In this document: positions 26,546 through 39,877 of the stretch, one piece after another | How positions within the stretch are numbered: the first letter of the stretch is position 1 | Layout: each line of letters starts with the position of its first letter | Assembly: GCF_017591435.1 (NCBI RefSeq) | Contig: NC_059293.1 | Coordinates: 20,236,589-20,300,588, forward strand | Direction of reading: 5' to 3' | Length of the DNA: 64,000 bases | DNA from: Portunus trituberculatus | Taxonomy: Eukaryota > Arthropoda > Malacostraca > Decapoda > Portunidae | Translations under genes and position numbers: made by a program | The notes under the pieces: model-generated | Databases searched by the model: none | Told to the model about the DNA's origin: nothing | What the model saw: only the letters and a program-made list of their open reading frames with translations

Positions 26546-26762
26546 TTGTATTCCCAATCACTTCTATCCTCCACCTCCGCTATTTCAAAAGGCTTTGTTT
26601 TAAATTTACGCGAGATTTCTAAGGTGTTTTTTTATGGTTCTAGAGGCAGAATGACAAGATTTCTACATTATCAACTGGAGAAACGCTTAAAAACCCCGCT
26701 AATCATCTCTGTGGTTCTTAAAAATAGTCGCCGTGAGAGAGCAGAGTGTTTCTGAACATACA
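26546..26762 (-). mobile_element. MITE family B copy, reverse orientation
   Basis: Left end CTTGTATTCCCAATCACTTC and right end GCAGAGTGTTTCTGAACATAC are the inverted termini. The inner TTTCAAAAGGCTTTG, TTTTTTTATGGTTCT and AATCATCTCTGTGGTTCTT blocks match the family in reverse complement. Confidence 0.75.
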
Positions 26763-27337
26763 CCAAAAACACAACGTATGACAAAGTACGCATTTCACGG
26801 AGAACACAAAATTAGACAACACAAATATCAAAATCATCTCGGGTTAACTAGGAACGACGACAAGAACAACAATATACACTTACCTGTAATATTTCATCTT
26901 ACACTCACTTCAGCATCATCAGTATCAGGTGTACCAAGCTCCAGGGTAGGGTAGAGTAAGGGAGCAGACCCCCGTCATTGGCTACCTCCAGCAGTACACG
27001 CCTCACTGCCACTCTAAACTGCCTCAAGACCCGTCCATCAGTGTTCAGGTGCAGCCACTATCCGCGCATAATTATATTACCTGTAATGAGGTTATGGAGA
27101 TCAATGAATTGTTCTCCGTCATCAATTTACCAATTTTCCAGCTAACCAACTTCATAAAAAAATGGTGGCCGTTCACTAATGTCGCTTTTAGAGGCAGCAC
27201 AAAGAGGAGGAGGCGGATTGAAAGGGACATAATGAGAATGGCTAAATGAAAGGGAGAAGGATGAATGATGGTAAAAAGGTAAATGTAGATGTAGTTATGG
27301 GAGTGACAGCCAAGGGAAAGACAGAAAAAACGATAAT
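26763..27337. other. Unique stretch, no gene seen
   Basis: No recognised gene or RNA. Confidence 0.45.
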
Positions 27338-27447
27338 GATAGTAGTTGTAGTAGTAATAGAAGTAGTGTTAGTAGTAGTAGTAGTAGAAATATAATAGCA
27401 GTAGTAGTAGTAGTAGTAGTAGTAGTAGAAGAAGTAGTAGTAAAAAT
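27338..27447. repeat. (GTA)n degenerate microsatellite
   Basis: AGTAGT trinucleotide run with interruptions; the complement of the TAC runs at 28.2 and 43.1 kb. Confidence 0.9.
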
Positions 27448-27773
27448 AGTTAGTAGTGGTAGAAGTATTTATATTAAAGCTGAAGAGAAAAAGAAGACGA
27501 AAGAAAAACATAAACTACCAACAATACTAAGAATAAAGGAACCTACACGAGACAACACACGAAGCAAAAAAAAAAAAAGAAAGAAAAAGGGAGAAGGGAA
27601 TGTAAAAAAGAAAAAAATAATAATCTAACATTTATTTAGGATTTGTAGAAAAAGAAAAACTCGGCACGCCACAAAAACACGCTGCACCTTCCTTGAATTC
27701 TCCTCCTTCCGTAATGTAGTAGAAGGATTATGGGAGATAGCGAGGGATAAAAGTGCCGGGCTGAGAGTAAAGC

Positions 27774-27812
<39 letters not shown>

Positions 27813-28157
27813 CATAATTGATAATGGTAAATGTAGATCTTATTCCCCCATTTTCTTTGCTTTTTTATCTTAAATTTACGTAACACCTAAAATACTACAC
27901 TACAGGTAATAATGCGTGCTGGTCCACATTACTTCACCGATGCCTGTTATTGTTTATTTTTTCACCTTTTTTTATTGTTTTTATTTTATTCTCTACCACG
28001 AGCACCAGGTACATTATTTCCAGGATTAATCTACAAGGCAAACACTCAGGGATCGACGCGCCCTCCTAAATCTTATTGGAATTATATCTTGAATATTTTT
28101 TTTGTAATTATTTCTTTTTCCGCTTATTTTCTTCTTGGGTTTTTGTTTATTTTTTCT
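27448..28157. other. A-rich/unique stretch with short (GA)n
   Basis: 27560-27660 is A-rich and there is a short (GA)n at 27777-27808. No gene seen. Confidence 0.45.
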
Positions 28158-28374
<217 letters not shown>

Positions 28375-28421
28375 CAACAATTCAAATGAAAAATACAAAA
28401 GTGAAGGTTTCTGAGTAAATG

Positions 28422-28425
<4 letters not shown>

Positions 28426-28474
<49 letters not shown>
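28426..28474. repeat. (GA)n microsatellite
   Basis: Pure GA run. Confidence 0.95.
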
Positions 28475-28477
<3 letters not shown>

Positions 28478-28938
28478 CCCCTGCCATTGGTCTTGTTCAC
28501 CCCTCCACTGCCGGCACGGTGGGCGGGGTGAAAGGGGTTGTAATGCAGTGACATATGTGGTTCACTACCTTGCTTAGTATCCACCTGTGTTCTTGACCCC
28601 TTTTTTACTTCCTTGTGCTTCCTCCTCCTCCTCCTCCTCCTCCTCCTCCTCCTCCTCCTCCTCCTCCTCCTCCTCCTCCTCCTCCTCTTCCTCCTCTTTT
28701 TCTTGATTTTTTTCTTCACCTTTTGTTGTCATCTTTGTTTTCTCTTCACCTTCTTCTTCCTCTTCTTTTTATTCTTCATTTATTAGTGGTACTTGTTTTT
28801 ATTGTTCTGTTTTCTCATTCTCTTCTATTTCCTCTCTCCTCCTCCTCCTCCTCCTCCTCCTCCTCCTCCTCCTCCTCCTCCTCCTCCTTTTTTTTTAACT
28901 TAATTATTTATGTTTACTCAACTCTTTCTTTGCCTACT

Positions 28939-29292
<354 letters not shown>

Positions 29293-30202
29293 TAATTCAC
29301 ATCCACTCTCTCTTCCTCTCTTTCCTCCTCCTCCTCCTCCTCCTCCTCCTCCTCCTCCTCCTCCTCCTCCTCCTTCATTTTTCTTGATCTGTCTTACCTT
29401 TCATCATCTTTACCTAACTTCTCTTTCCTCCACCTCCTCCTCTTCCTCTTCCTCTTCCTCTTCCTCTTCCTTTTCTTCCTCCTCCTCCTCCTCTTCCTTT
29501 CTTCTAAGTGTACTCTCAAACTTCTCCTGCTGTCTTCCCTGTTTATTTTCCCTCGTCCTCCTTGTCCTCCTCCTCCTCCTCCTCCTCCTCCTCCTCCTCC
29601 TCCTCCTCCTCCTTCAGTCTCCGTGTGTGTGTTTGTTTCCTCTCAGTGGTGGAGGGCGCTGTTTGGATTCTGCTGTTCTGTTCTGCTCTCAAAAGAATTT
29701 CAATGAGGACATCCATTTTGATCTTATGTTCTTGTGTTCATGTGTTCTTGCTCTTCTCCTCCTCCTCCTCCTCCTCCTCCTCCTCCTCCTCCTCCTCCTC
29801 CTCCTCCTCTTCCTCTTTCTCTTCCTCCTCCTCCTCTATGTCTATTTTTTGTTCACGTCCTCCTCCTTCTCCTTCTTCTCTTTTTCGTTTTTCTTCCTTG
29901 TTGTGTTTATTTTCTTCTTTCGTGTTTTCCTTTGCGTGTTATTTCTTGTTTTTTTCTTCATTTTTCTTTTTTTCTTTTTTGCATCATTTTCCTTATTTAT
30001 TTGCTTCCTTTCTTTTTCCGTCTTCTCTTTTTCCTCCTTTTTTCTTCTTCTTCTTCTTCTTCTCCTTCTTCTTTTCCTCCTCCTCCTTCTCCTCCTATTC
30101 TTCCTCTTTCAGTCTGTCACTTTTCTTCCTCTTCCTTTTATCTCTGCCTTCTCAAATTATCATTCACCACGTCCCTCTCACTTTTATAACCATTAATACA
30201 AT

Positions 30203-30387
<185 letters not shown>

Positions 30388-30453
30388 TCATTTCACTTTC
30401 TTATACCAGTAATAGCGCCTCATATTTAGCCATTATCCCTCACCCTCATTTTT

Positions 30454-30529
<76 letters not shown>

Positions 30530-31285
30530 CTTCGATGCAGCGTTTATTAAAGTTCTTGGTTACCTTTAGATAAGAAATTAGAGAGAATGTATTCTATCAC
30601 GCTCTTCTTGCTCCTTGTCTTCATTTTTGTCTTCCTTCTTCAATATTCTGCTTATTCCCTCTTCTTCTCTTTTTCATTTTTGTTTTGTTCTTCCTTTTAT
30701 TTTTTTCTTAATTGTGCAGATGTTTTTGTTTCTATTTTGTGTCTTTGTCTTCTTCTTCTTCTTCCTCTTTTCTTTTTTTTTCCTTATATTTTCTTTTCTT
30801 TTTTTTTCTTGCTATTTTTTCCTCTTTGTTTCTCCTTAGATATTCCCTTCACATTTCTTCTTTAAGTTTTCTTCTTTCTCTTCGTTCTTAATTGTTCTTC
30901 ACATCTCCTCGTTTCTCCCGTTTTTTTTTCTTCTTTTTCTTCTAGTTCTTTCTCTTTTACTTCCTACATATTCTCCTGAGCATTCTTATCTTTGTCCTCC
31001 TCTCCTCCTTATTCTTCTTTAAACATTTACTTCTTCCTTCTGCTCTTCTCGTTCCCTTCCACTTGGTCTTATTTTCTTCCTCTCACACTGTTCAAAATTT
31101 CATACACTAGAAATTCACAGATATTCTTTAAAAACCTTCAAAAATTCCCTTCATCTTTACCTTTCTCTACCTCCATTAAACTCTCCATCCTCTCACATCT
31201 CTCTTTCTCTTTCAAAATTCATGAAAAAGAATCATACAAGCTCACAATATACCTAATACAATCGTATCATAGTTCAATAGGCTTT

Positions 31286-31391
<106 letters not shown>

Positions 31392-31499
31392 ATTCCTCTT
31401 CGTTCAGGAAAGAGGAAGTGGTGAGGAAACTTTTTTTTTTTCTGTCAGCTCCTTTGTCACCTCTTATTGTGCCCTCTGTGTCCGCTATTGTCGCCACTC

Positions 31500-31501
31500 G
31501 T

Positions 31502-31540
<39 letters not shown>

Positions 31541-31557
31541 TTTGTCTGTGTGTGTGT
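31500..31557. repeat. (GT)n microsatellite
   Basis: GT run with TTTG and CTG interruptions. Confidence 0.93.
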
Positions 31558-31643
31558 CCTGAAACTAAGTTAAGGAAGGAATGTAGACAGAAGGACCTTA
31601 CCTTAGTGAACTTACTGTCATTATGCAGATTATCGAGTTTTTT

Positions 31644-31854
<211 letters not shown>

Positions 31855-32161
31855 AAGCAAGATCGTCTTCTCAAAGTCAGCGCTCCTCGTGTGTGGACAT
31901 GTACCTGTGTTGACGTGTTGTGTGGTGGACGCTAAACATTTTTCCACCTTTGGAGAATGTGGAGGGAAAAGAGGTGGAATCCTTTACTTTCTTCTCTTTT
32001 CTCTTTTTTTTCGTACCAAGAAGTGAAAAGGAATAAAAGAATATAGGTTATTTTCTTTTTTCTAGTCTTTTTGTGGTGTTTCTATCAGGTGAAAGACGCT
32101 AATAAGGAAGTTTGTATGTAAGCTGTGATTGTTTTTCTCGTGTGTATTTGAGTTCACGCTC

Positions 32162-32372
32162 TTAACCTCTTCAGTGCCATGACGCGTTTTCATAATCATT
32201 GTCCTTACTGTTGGGTGTTTTTATTCAGCTTCAGAAATTTATGTGGGGATTAAAATAGTGAAGACTGTGGCCATTAATCTTCTGACCTCCATAGACTTTT
32301 CTAATGTCAAAATGGTCTAATCGTACACAAATGTCAAGGTAAAAAATGTGTTCCAGTATTGAAAAGGTTTAA
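32162..32372 (-). mobile_element. MITE family A copy, complete (211 bp)
   Basis: Reverse copy, TTAACCTCTTCAGTGCCATG to CCAGTATTGAAAAGGTTTAA, with TTAA at both ends and all internal blocks. Confidence 0.87.
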
Positions 32373-33060
32373 TCTGTAACATTTTCTTACGTTAAGTTAG
32401 GATATCCTCATTGTCACTCTTCACTATTTTTTTTTTTGTGAGGAAATCAATTTATCATCGTTTCCTTCTTGTCTCTTCTCTTCCTTATATCCGTAACTAA
32501 CTCTGTAACTTGGTCTTCCTTTCTATTCTCTTTCTTCCTCTTCCTTTCTTCTATCTCTTCCTTTACGTTCAAGATCTGTAACCTCAGTGTCCTCATTTCT
32601 TATCTTCTTTTCTTTTTCCTCTTCCTCCTCCTCCTCCTCCTCCTCCTCCTCCTCCTCCTCCTCCTCCTCCTCCTCCTCCTCCGTCTGCTCCTACTAAATT
32701 ATTATCCCCTGTCACCTGCTCACCATACCACGAGAAAAATTAGGCAAGATTCCGCCATGTGATCATCAACCATTTTTACTCATTCTCCATTCCCTTCCCC
32801 TCCCTGCCGTGACTCCTTCTCCCTCCCTCTCCCTTCCCTTCTCCCTTCCTTCCTGCCATCATTCGCTTCATTTTATCTCCCTTAACCTTTGCCTTAACGC
32901 CTTATTCTTTCTCTTCCATCATCTTCTCTCTTCTCTTCGACTTCATCTCCTTTCTGCTTATCTTCTATCTCCTTCATGCTGTCACCTCACTTCTCTCTCT
33001 CTATTTACGATGATGAATCCTTGTGAATCTCTCCAATGCTCTATAGTTTCAACAAGCTGT
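32373..33060. repeat. Pyrimidine-rich stretch with (TCC)n
   Basis: (TCC)n at 32623-32682, with CT-rich flanks from 32480 to 33000. No gene seen. Confidence 0.8.
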
Positions 33061-33430
33061 AAGGAAAGTGAGTAGCAGGAATGTGTAGATAGTGAGACGT
33101 TATTCTCTTTCACAATGACAATTTTCCAAAGCCACAAGACAACTAGACAGATTTTCAAGACAGTTTATCTTTTTAATAAACTATAACTCTTGCTAATCTA
33201 AGACCAAGAAAGTGATGAGCAGGAATGGTGTAGGTAGTCAGACATTGTTCTCTCTCACTACGACAATTTTCCAAAGCCACAAGACAACTAGCCATGTTTT
33301 CAATAGTTTCTCCATTTAATAAACCAGTCTATCACCAGAATCATACAAATACTCTTAAAAACATGAGTATCTTCAACTGGAGCCTTTGAAAAGCAGTGAA
33401 GGTGAGACAGCAAAGCGTTTCAGAATACGG
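33061..33430 (+). mobile_element. MITE family B copy with internal tandem duplication
   Basis: The 5' part is present twice (the block GAAAGTGA...AGCAGGAATG...TTTTCCAAAGCCACAAGACAACTAG starts at about 33064 and 33208). A single 3' part follows, ending CAAAGCGTTTCAGAATACGG. It contains the empty TTAA site (33355-33358) corresponding to the family A insertion at 8808. Confidence 0.72.
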
Positions 33431-33630
33431 GTAGTGTAGGAGGGAAGGAAAGGGAGGAAGGAGGGAGGGAGGATCACCGACACATAGTTATTGGGTTCGT
33501 GACGAGAAATATTGTTCGCTTTAAGAGTCGAGATGGAAATATGTTTATGCTTATCCACGCGCGTTTATGAAGATTCCTTACCACGGCAAAAAAAAAATGT
33601 TCCTTGGATTACGTGTTGTCGAATTTTGTT

Positions 33631-33769
<139 letters not shown>

Positions 33770-34263
33770 CACTTATTGAAAACCTTCGCCACGTAACCTA
33801 GCGCTGTGTTTCCTTCATGTTAACTTTATTACGGATTGATCAGTCTGGCAGCGTTATTCTCTCGTGTGAGGCGGGCACACTTGCGGCTCAGTGATCGCGA
33901 GTCAGCGCTGCTCACTTAGGAGAAAGAGACTAAGATTCGTTGGAGGTTTATTACAGTGATGAAATATGTTCTTAATCCATTTCAGTACTTGTTTCGTTTT
34001 TCATTTGAGGTTTTTGTCGTATATTCGCTTTTTATTATGAAGAAGAGTTTGATTTGTGTAAGACGGGAAAGCTGGCCAAGGATAAGAAATGTTAAAGAAA
34101 GGCTCACTTAGTTGTACATAGGTTCATTTTATAAAAGCACCACGAAGGGTATTATTGGATGGAATACTGTAGATGTTTACTCAGAAAATAATCGTAATGG
34201 TTGTTCCTTGTAGGCTGTGAGTGGAAAGGATAAAATATACTTCATGATCTGTGTATCTGTGTA
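33770..34263. other. Unique stretch with possible old repeat
   Basis: 34055-34115 (AAAGCTGGCCAAGGATAAG then AAAGGCTCACTTAG) resembles the block near 22.68 kb. No gene seen. Confidence 0.4.
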
Positions 34264-34466
34264 TTAACTTCTTCAATACAACGACGCCTTTTTACCTTGA
34301 TTTTTGGGTATGGTTATACGATTTTATTTACATTAGGAAGGTTCTATGGAGGTCAAAAGGTTAACGGCATGAGTCTTCACGATTTTGAGCCACCACGTAA
34401 GTTTCCGAAGCTGTATAAAAATACCAAATAGAATATGAAAACGTGTGATGGTACTGAAGGGGTTAA
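34264..34466 (+). mobile_element. MITE family A copy, complete (203 bp)
   Basis: Forward copy, TTAACTTCTTCAATACAACG to GGTACTGAAGGGGTTAA, TTAA at both ends. It lacks the AGTAAGCAGAATG part of the consensus. Confidence 0.85.
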
Positions 34467-34683
34467 TCTCAAACAATTTAACTTTTAAAATTTGACATCG
34501 CTTGAACTCTTGCCGCCATCTCTGCAGGACGCGGCGTGCACATTTCCGGACATCAGATACCACATTTGCATCTGGGAACAATGAAGCCACGTTGTTGTTG
34601 AAATACACGTGTGGACTTTTGACGGGAAAGGAAGGTGTACTGCTGGGCTTCACTCGTGGCCAGAACATAATACTCATACTATC

Positions 34684-34884
34684 TTTTTTTTTTTTTTTAA
34701 TACCATGTGGGCATTTCACGGGAGTTCATGGGCTAAAGAGGATATTTTTGGGAGTATCTTGGGAAACCTTTGCCCCGAGTGAGGAAGCCCAACCTACACT
34801 CGGACCGTGGACAGGATTCGAACTCGTGCGCTTGGAGACCCCTCTGACCCCAAAGCACGCATGGTTCCACTGTACCACGGCAAT
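34684..34884 (-). mobile_element. tRNA-derived SINE, minus strand
   Basis: Read on the minus strand, the element starts near 34884 with a tRNA-like head: GCCGTGGTACAGTGGAACC (A-box-like TGGTACAGTGG at 34867-34877) and a B box GAGTTCGAATCC at 34814-34825, about 42 bp apart. A roughly 110-bp tRNA-unrelated body follows, ending in a tail of about 15 A at 34684-34698 (T on the + strand). Internal pol III promoter, unrelated body and A tail are the classic SINE layout. It is not a functional tRNA gene, because the head cannot be closed into an acceptor stem followed by a terminator. Confidence 0.8.
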
Positions 34885-35796
34885 ATTTCTAACCTTAGTT
34901 TCGGAGCTATGCTGGACAGGAAGCAGTACTGAGTTGTGATGTTCGGCACCCAGCTCTTCTCATCCTCGCTATTCCTCTATATGTCTCTTTCACTCGCTCT
35001 GTTTAATGTGGCAGGGCTGCGTAGAGTGACGATGCTGCAATCTTACACCGGGATGGGAACAGAACGCATGCTATTACCCATTGCTTGCCACGTAAAACAT
35101 TCCAGCATTTACTGTAAAGTTTGCGCGTGTTTGTGTGAGTCGTAAGAAAACACATCGGGTCGCGGCGCCTCGTCCGATCCTTACCAGTTCTGTGTTTATA
35201 CGAGCCACGTGACGCTTCTTCTTTTGTCTTTACTTCTCGTCAAAATATGCGCCACGAGTTAAGTAATAGTGCAGTCTGCAACCAGTGCTTGCCTCATGGC
35301 GCGACCGACACTGTAAAACCAGCATTTCCCAGCACCAGGTGACGTGTTTGGTGTTACGATCCTGCGCGCTGCCATCTATGACGCACGGGAAGAATTACAC
35401 GCTCATGACCTCCATACCAACACCAAAAATCACCAATCTTTCTGGAACGACCTCATGCTTCAGGATATTTTCGCACCTTTTGCCATGTTATCATTGTTAT
35501 TACTATTATTATCATTAATATCACCATTATTATTACTCCTATTTCTAGTTAGTGTCCAAGTTCATTCCTCTTTGTCTTGGGTTTCCGTCTTGCACAAAGA
35601 GTCACGCAGCAATACAGTGAGTTGATGGCTCCACGGCTCACCTGCGTCACACTGCGCGTCTGTGCACTGAGAGGCGCCCTTCACTGCCGTGCCTTCCACC
35701 TCGTGTAGAATTTTGCTCTGGAGCGGAACTGGCCGTATTACATTGATTACAGAAGGGAACAGCACTCCACCATACATATTTTTTATTACTGTATGT
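34885..35796. other. Unique stretch, no gene called
   Basis: Several 60-90-codon open frames on both strands, none with a recognisable domain. A (TTA)n-like run lies at 35490-35535. The short stretch has near-average GC and could hide an exon, but nothing supports one. Confidence 0.4.
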
Positions 35797-35823
35797 GAGA
35801 GAGAGAGAGAGAGAGAGAGAGAG
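35797..35823. repeat. (GA)n short microsatellite
   Basis: GA run of about 27 bp. Confidence 0.9.
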
Positions 35824-36114
35824 CGCTATCCAGGTAGTATCACCAGCTATCTACATTTTTTTATCGTTACTGTTATCGCCGTGATTACGAAGGCAATTTT
35901 GTCCGGACATTCGCCTCACTTAATTCATGCAATCCAAATTGAAATTCCGCCCCCATAACAGCAGGAGTTCCCGGGACTGAGAAGGGGAAGGATCACGGCG
36001 AAGGAAACCAAATAAGAGTATTGAACCACGTGTATGTTTCTTTGTGTATAGCCTTGTTCCAAAATGTACCTGTATATCTTGAACCCAACTAGCCACCCAT
36101 GTACTAAATTACAA

Positions 36115-36214
<100 letters not shown>

Positions 36215-36333
36215 AATGCACTCATGTAATCAGCATAAATACACACACACTCACAACAAAGCCTGCATCGTCGTTACCGTTCATTCCCTTTTTAATCAAG
36301 TGAGTGCATGTCATTGTAAGAGTCGTAATCTTC

Positions 36334-36423
<90 letters not shown>

Positions 36424-36435
36424 GTTATTATTACC

Positions 36436-36470
<35 letters not shown>

Positions 36471-36493
36471 ATGTCGTTGTTCCTGCTATTGTT

Positions 36494-36541
<48 letters not shown>
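36334..36541. repeat. Compound (TTA)n-(GTA)n-(GA)n microsatellite
   Basis: TTA triplets 36334-36433, GTA triplets 36436-36471, a short unique spacer, then GA 36496-36541. Confidence 0.96.
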
Positions 36542-36546
<5 letters not shown>

Positions 36547-37095
36547 AGACGAGGATTGCCAGGTGACTGGGTACTTGTATACGGTGTTCCGTGAGCTGCA
36601 CCTGTTGCAAGGCCCCGCGAGGCAGCCTCCGGGCAACACCTGTGCTCAGCCGCTACCGTGACTAGCGGGGTCAGTGTTTCCTTTGAGGTGTGCTATTGTG
36701 CCCCGGTGCTCCCTCTGTAGACTCTCACACTGACGGATTGATGGATTTATCCCTAGAGACATACGCAAAGAATCATACACAAATACAGATAAAAAATGGA
36801 TAAACTGATGTATTAGTAGTGCAAACACAAAAATAAACTGATTACCTTCATCAAAGAAAGATAAGAGAAAATACACAAAAAGTCCTTCAGAAACTATAAA
36901 TACTACCCATTGGAAGTATAATAGACGCCACAGACGTTTATTTAGCTTAGTTAACAACCCTTATCGCTTCTTATCTCTCACTGAAGACTCTCGCCAGGAG
37001 GGCTTCACTTTGCGGGCGAGATTTGTTGCAGATTGTCACGAGCAGCGGCCTTCACCACACGCACCCTCCTCCTTCCCACCTCTTCCTCTTACTCT
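36542..37095. other. Unique stretch, no gene called
   Basis: 36541-36661 is GC-rich with an open + frame ending TAG-free to 36661. It has no recognised domain and follows a GA repeat, so it is not called. Confidence 0.4.
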
Positions 37096-37184
37096 TCCTC
37101 CTCCTCCTTCTTCTTCTTCTTCTTCTTCTTCTTCTCTCCTCCTCCTCCTCCTCCTCCTCCTCCTCCTCCTCCTCCTCCTCCTCC
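37096..37184. repeat. (TTC)n-(TCC)n compound microsatellite
   Basis: Pyrimidine trinucleotide arrays, TTC then TCC. Confidence 0.95.
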
Positions 37185-38011
37185 ATATTTCCCCAGACAT
37201 CACACATTTTCCACTCAACGTACCTTTCTCTTCGCTTCGCTTTCACAGGCCGTCATGTATGCCCTTCCTACATACCAACACCCACACATCTTTATTCACA
37301 CAGCCTCTCCACGCGTCTACACAGCCTTTCCTTCATCATCTAATCATTACACACTCCATCCACGCACTTCCTTTCACTCAGCTCTTTCATGTCAGTGCCC
37401 ATGTATTTTGATGGACGATTCGAGTCTTAAGATAGGATTAGACAAATAGATTGGTGTAAACAGGTAGGTTTGTTTAGTACTGGGGCTATTTCATGTAGCC
37501 TTAATGTTTTTTTCTCAAGATGACTGTATTTTCTATTGTATTTTATTGTATTGGTAACTGATACTTTAACGCAACTTTCCACTCACAGCTTTTCCCCCTC
37601 TCTGCACTCCTTCAACACTCCTCACCTCTACTGACACACCACGCTCCTTCCTCTATCCCTCTCCACACCCACCTTCTCGCAGCTGGGCGGTGAAGTGCGG
37701 TAGAATCTCTCCTGTACCGTATTAATCAACCAAGTTTCCAGGTGACCAGAGGCGCGTGCACACTTCTCAGACTAATGAAGACCAGGCCGATGTTAGTGGT
37801 GATGGTGGTGTTCATTAAGGACCATCAATATGTATGTTATGGGTCTAGAACGAACCCTGCCACGCTGCTCTAGAATCTCAGGATTGTAAAATGTTTAGGT
37901 TAATTGGATTGGGCTGTGGTGAAAAGCTTAAGGCAAGGGAAGATAATACTGAGTTTGATGTGTGATTAGTAAGATTTAGTGAGGTTATTTGGGTTCTTGG
38001 TCTTCAGTACT
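37185..38011. other. Unique stretch, no gene seen
   Basis: 37200-37400 is CA/CT-rich. Nothing recognised. Confidence 0.45.
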
Positions 38012-38226
38012 TTAATCCCTTCAGTACTGGGACACATTTTTACCTTGAGATTTGTGTATGATTAGACCAGTTTATTGACATTAGGAAGGGTCTGTGGATG
38101 GGAGAAGATTAATGGCCGCAGTCTTCACTATATCAGTCCCCCATATATGTTTCTGTAGCTGTATAAAATCACCAAATAGTAAACAAAATGAATATGGAAA
38201 CGCGTCATGGTACTCAAGGGGGTTAA
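38012..38226 (+). mobile_element. MITE family A copy, complete (215 bp), near consensus
   Basis: TTAATCCCTTCAGTACTGGG to GGTACTCAAGGGGGTTAA. It contains every internal block of the family, including AAACGCGTCATGG next to the right terminus. Confidence 0.88.
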
Positions 38227-38396
38227 GGTGTTGCAGTGGATGTTTGTAACTCTAAATGTAGTTTGATAAGAATTTCGAATCATTGCAAGGATGAAATGCC
38301 AAAGAGATTCTCATTTTGTCATCTCTGTTGTCTTTGGAATGTTACAATAGATGCCTGAAACGTTTGATAATAAGGAAATAATTTATTTTATGTTAC

Positions 38397-38593
38397 TTAA
38401 ACCCCTTCATTACCATGACACGTTTACATATTTACTCTAGTTGCTATTTTGTGGATTTTATACAGCTTCAGAAACTTATGTGGAGGATTAAAGCAGTGAA
38501 AATTGTGGACCTCCATAGACCTAATGTCAATAAAATTGTCTAATCTTACACAAATCTCAAGGTAAAAATGTGTCCAAATATTGAAGGGATTAA
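38397..38593 (-). mobile_element. MITE family A copy, complete (197 bp)
   Basis: TTAAACCCCTTCATTACCATG to CCAAATATTGAAGGGATTAA, in the opposite orientation to the copy 170 bp upstream. It lacks part of the TTAATCTTCTGA block. Confidence 0.85.
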
Positions 38594-38892
38594 ATAGAGT
38601 GACTCAATACGAATTTTCTTTTTTATTTACACGAGATACTTCGCTATTCATATAAAAGGAAAAGCAGTCACGAAGAACTGAAGGGACAAACAACATAAGG
38701 CAAGCCCGTAATGTCATTTAATCATAGTGTCTGAGAAAACGTGGTAGCAAAAAGACAAAAGAGACAAAAAACGAGACATGACAACGAAGGCTCTCGTAAA
38801 CCATTATTTCATCATCGTATTTCCTTTGTGGTTTTCTTCTTCCTTGGGCTGAAACATCGGCTTGTTAGGTCTTACGTGACTGACTTTTCCTG

Positions 38893-38931
<39 letters not shown>

Positions 38932-39046
38932 AGTTAAAGCTTCCACCACCACCACCACTGCCACACATTTTAATATTCAGTCACAATAAAGCAAGCAAGA
39001 AATTTTTATTACTTTTTATTTTCAATTAGAGAATCGTAATCCTACA

Positions 39047-39048
<2 letters not shown>
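38594..39048. other. Unique stretch with short (GA)n
   Basis: (GA)n at 38896-38929 and a short (CCA)n at 38943-38959. No gene seen. Confidence 0.45.

Positions 39049-39112
<64 letters not shown>
39049..39112. repeat. (CT)n microsatellite
   Basis: Pure CT run followed by a purine-rich stretch to about 39330. Confidence 0.96.
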
Positions 39113-39116
<4 letters not shown>

Positions 39117-39605
39117 CCAATAAAGACAGGCGGAAGAGGAGGAAAGGAAAGACATTAAAAAAAAGAAGATGAAAATCAAAACAAAAATATAGAACAATAG
39201 AAACAGGAAAAGGAAAATTTAAGAAAAAGACTGAAAAAGGAGAAGGAAGAGAAGAATAGAAGCAGGAGGAGGAAGAATCACAACCAAAAGGAGGAGGAAA
39301 AGGAGGAGGAGGTAGTGGAGGGATAAAAGCAAGAGGCGAGCTTAATGTATAGCGTTAAACTCTTAATTAACCGTTATATATTGGCCGTGTCGTAGCAGGA
39401 GTATATCAGAGGCAGAGGTGCCGGGTACCCAAATGTGGAGGGTGAGGGAAAGATGGCGAAAATTAAAAAGAAAAATTAATCTGTAAAAGGAAACGCAGCC
39501 AGCCGACCAGCAAGCATTTCCTTCCTGCTATTAGTTCTTGGTACTCTAAATGTGCTCATGAATTACTGCAGAGAACCAAAAGTAGTGGGTTAAAGGAAAG
39601 GGGTA

Positions 39606-39805
39606 GATTCTGTTGTCACTCTTCTTTTCTCATCTGTGTCCTTCCAGTGAGGTGCTCTGAGGAAAGTAGTGGATTTTTTGTCACTCTTCCTCTCTCATCC
39701 TTTGCTTTCTTCTATCTCCTTCCAGTGAGGTGCTCTGAGGAAAGGATTCTTTGTCACTCTTCCTTTCTCATCCCTTGTTATCTTCTGTCCTTCCAGTGAA
39801 GAATG
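39606..39805 (+). repeat. Tandem repeat, three units of ~66-73 bp
   Basis: TTGTCACTCTTC recurs at about 39612, 39678 and 39751. Each unit then has TCTCATC and CTTCCAGTGAGGTGCTCTGAGGAAA. The third unit is truncated at CCTTCCAGTGAA. Confidence 0.85.
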
Positions 39806-39877
39806 GTACAACAAAAGGAGCATATAATTTAGTACTTCATAGACTGTTTGTGATGTGATAAACTCGCATATAAAGAA

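Noticed and set aside
33973..34015. Another family A MITE copy
   Set aside because: Only the first ~16 bases (TTAATCCATTTCAGTACTTG) resemble the terminus; no internal blocks follow.
34802..34884. Possible tRNA gene on the minus strand
   Set aside because: A and B boxes are present, but there is no closing acceptor stem or T-run terminator, and it continues into a body with an A tail, so it is a SINE.
36422..36661. Possible small coding exon after a GA repeat
   Set aside because: The frame starts inside GTA and GA repeats, and the 40-odd unique residues match nothing I recognise.
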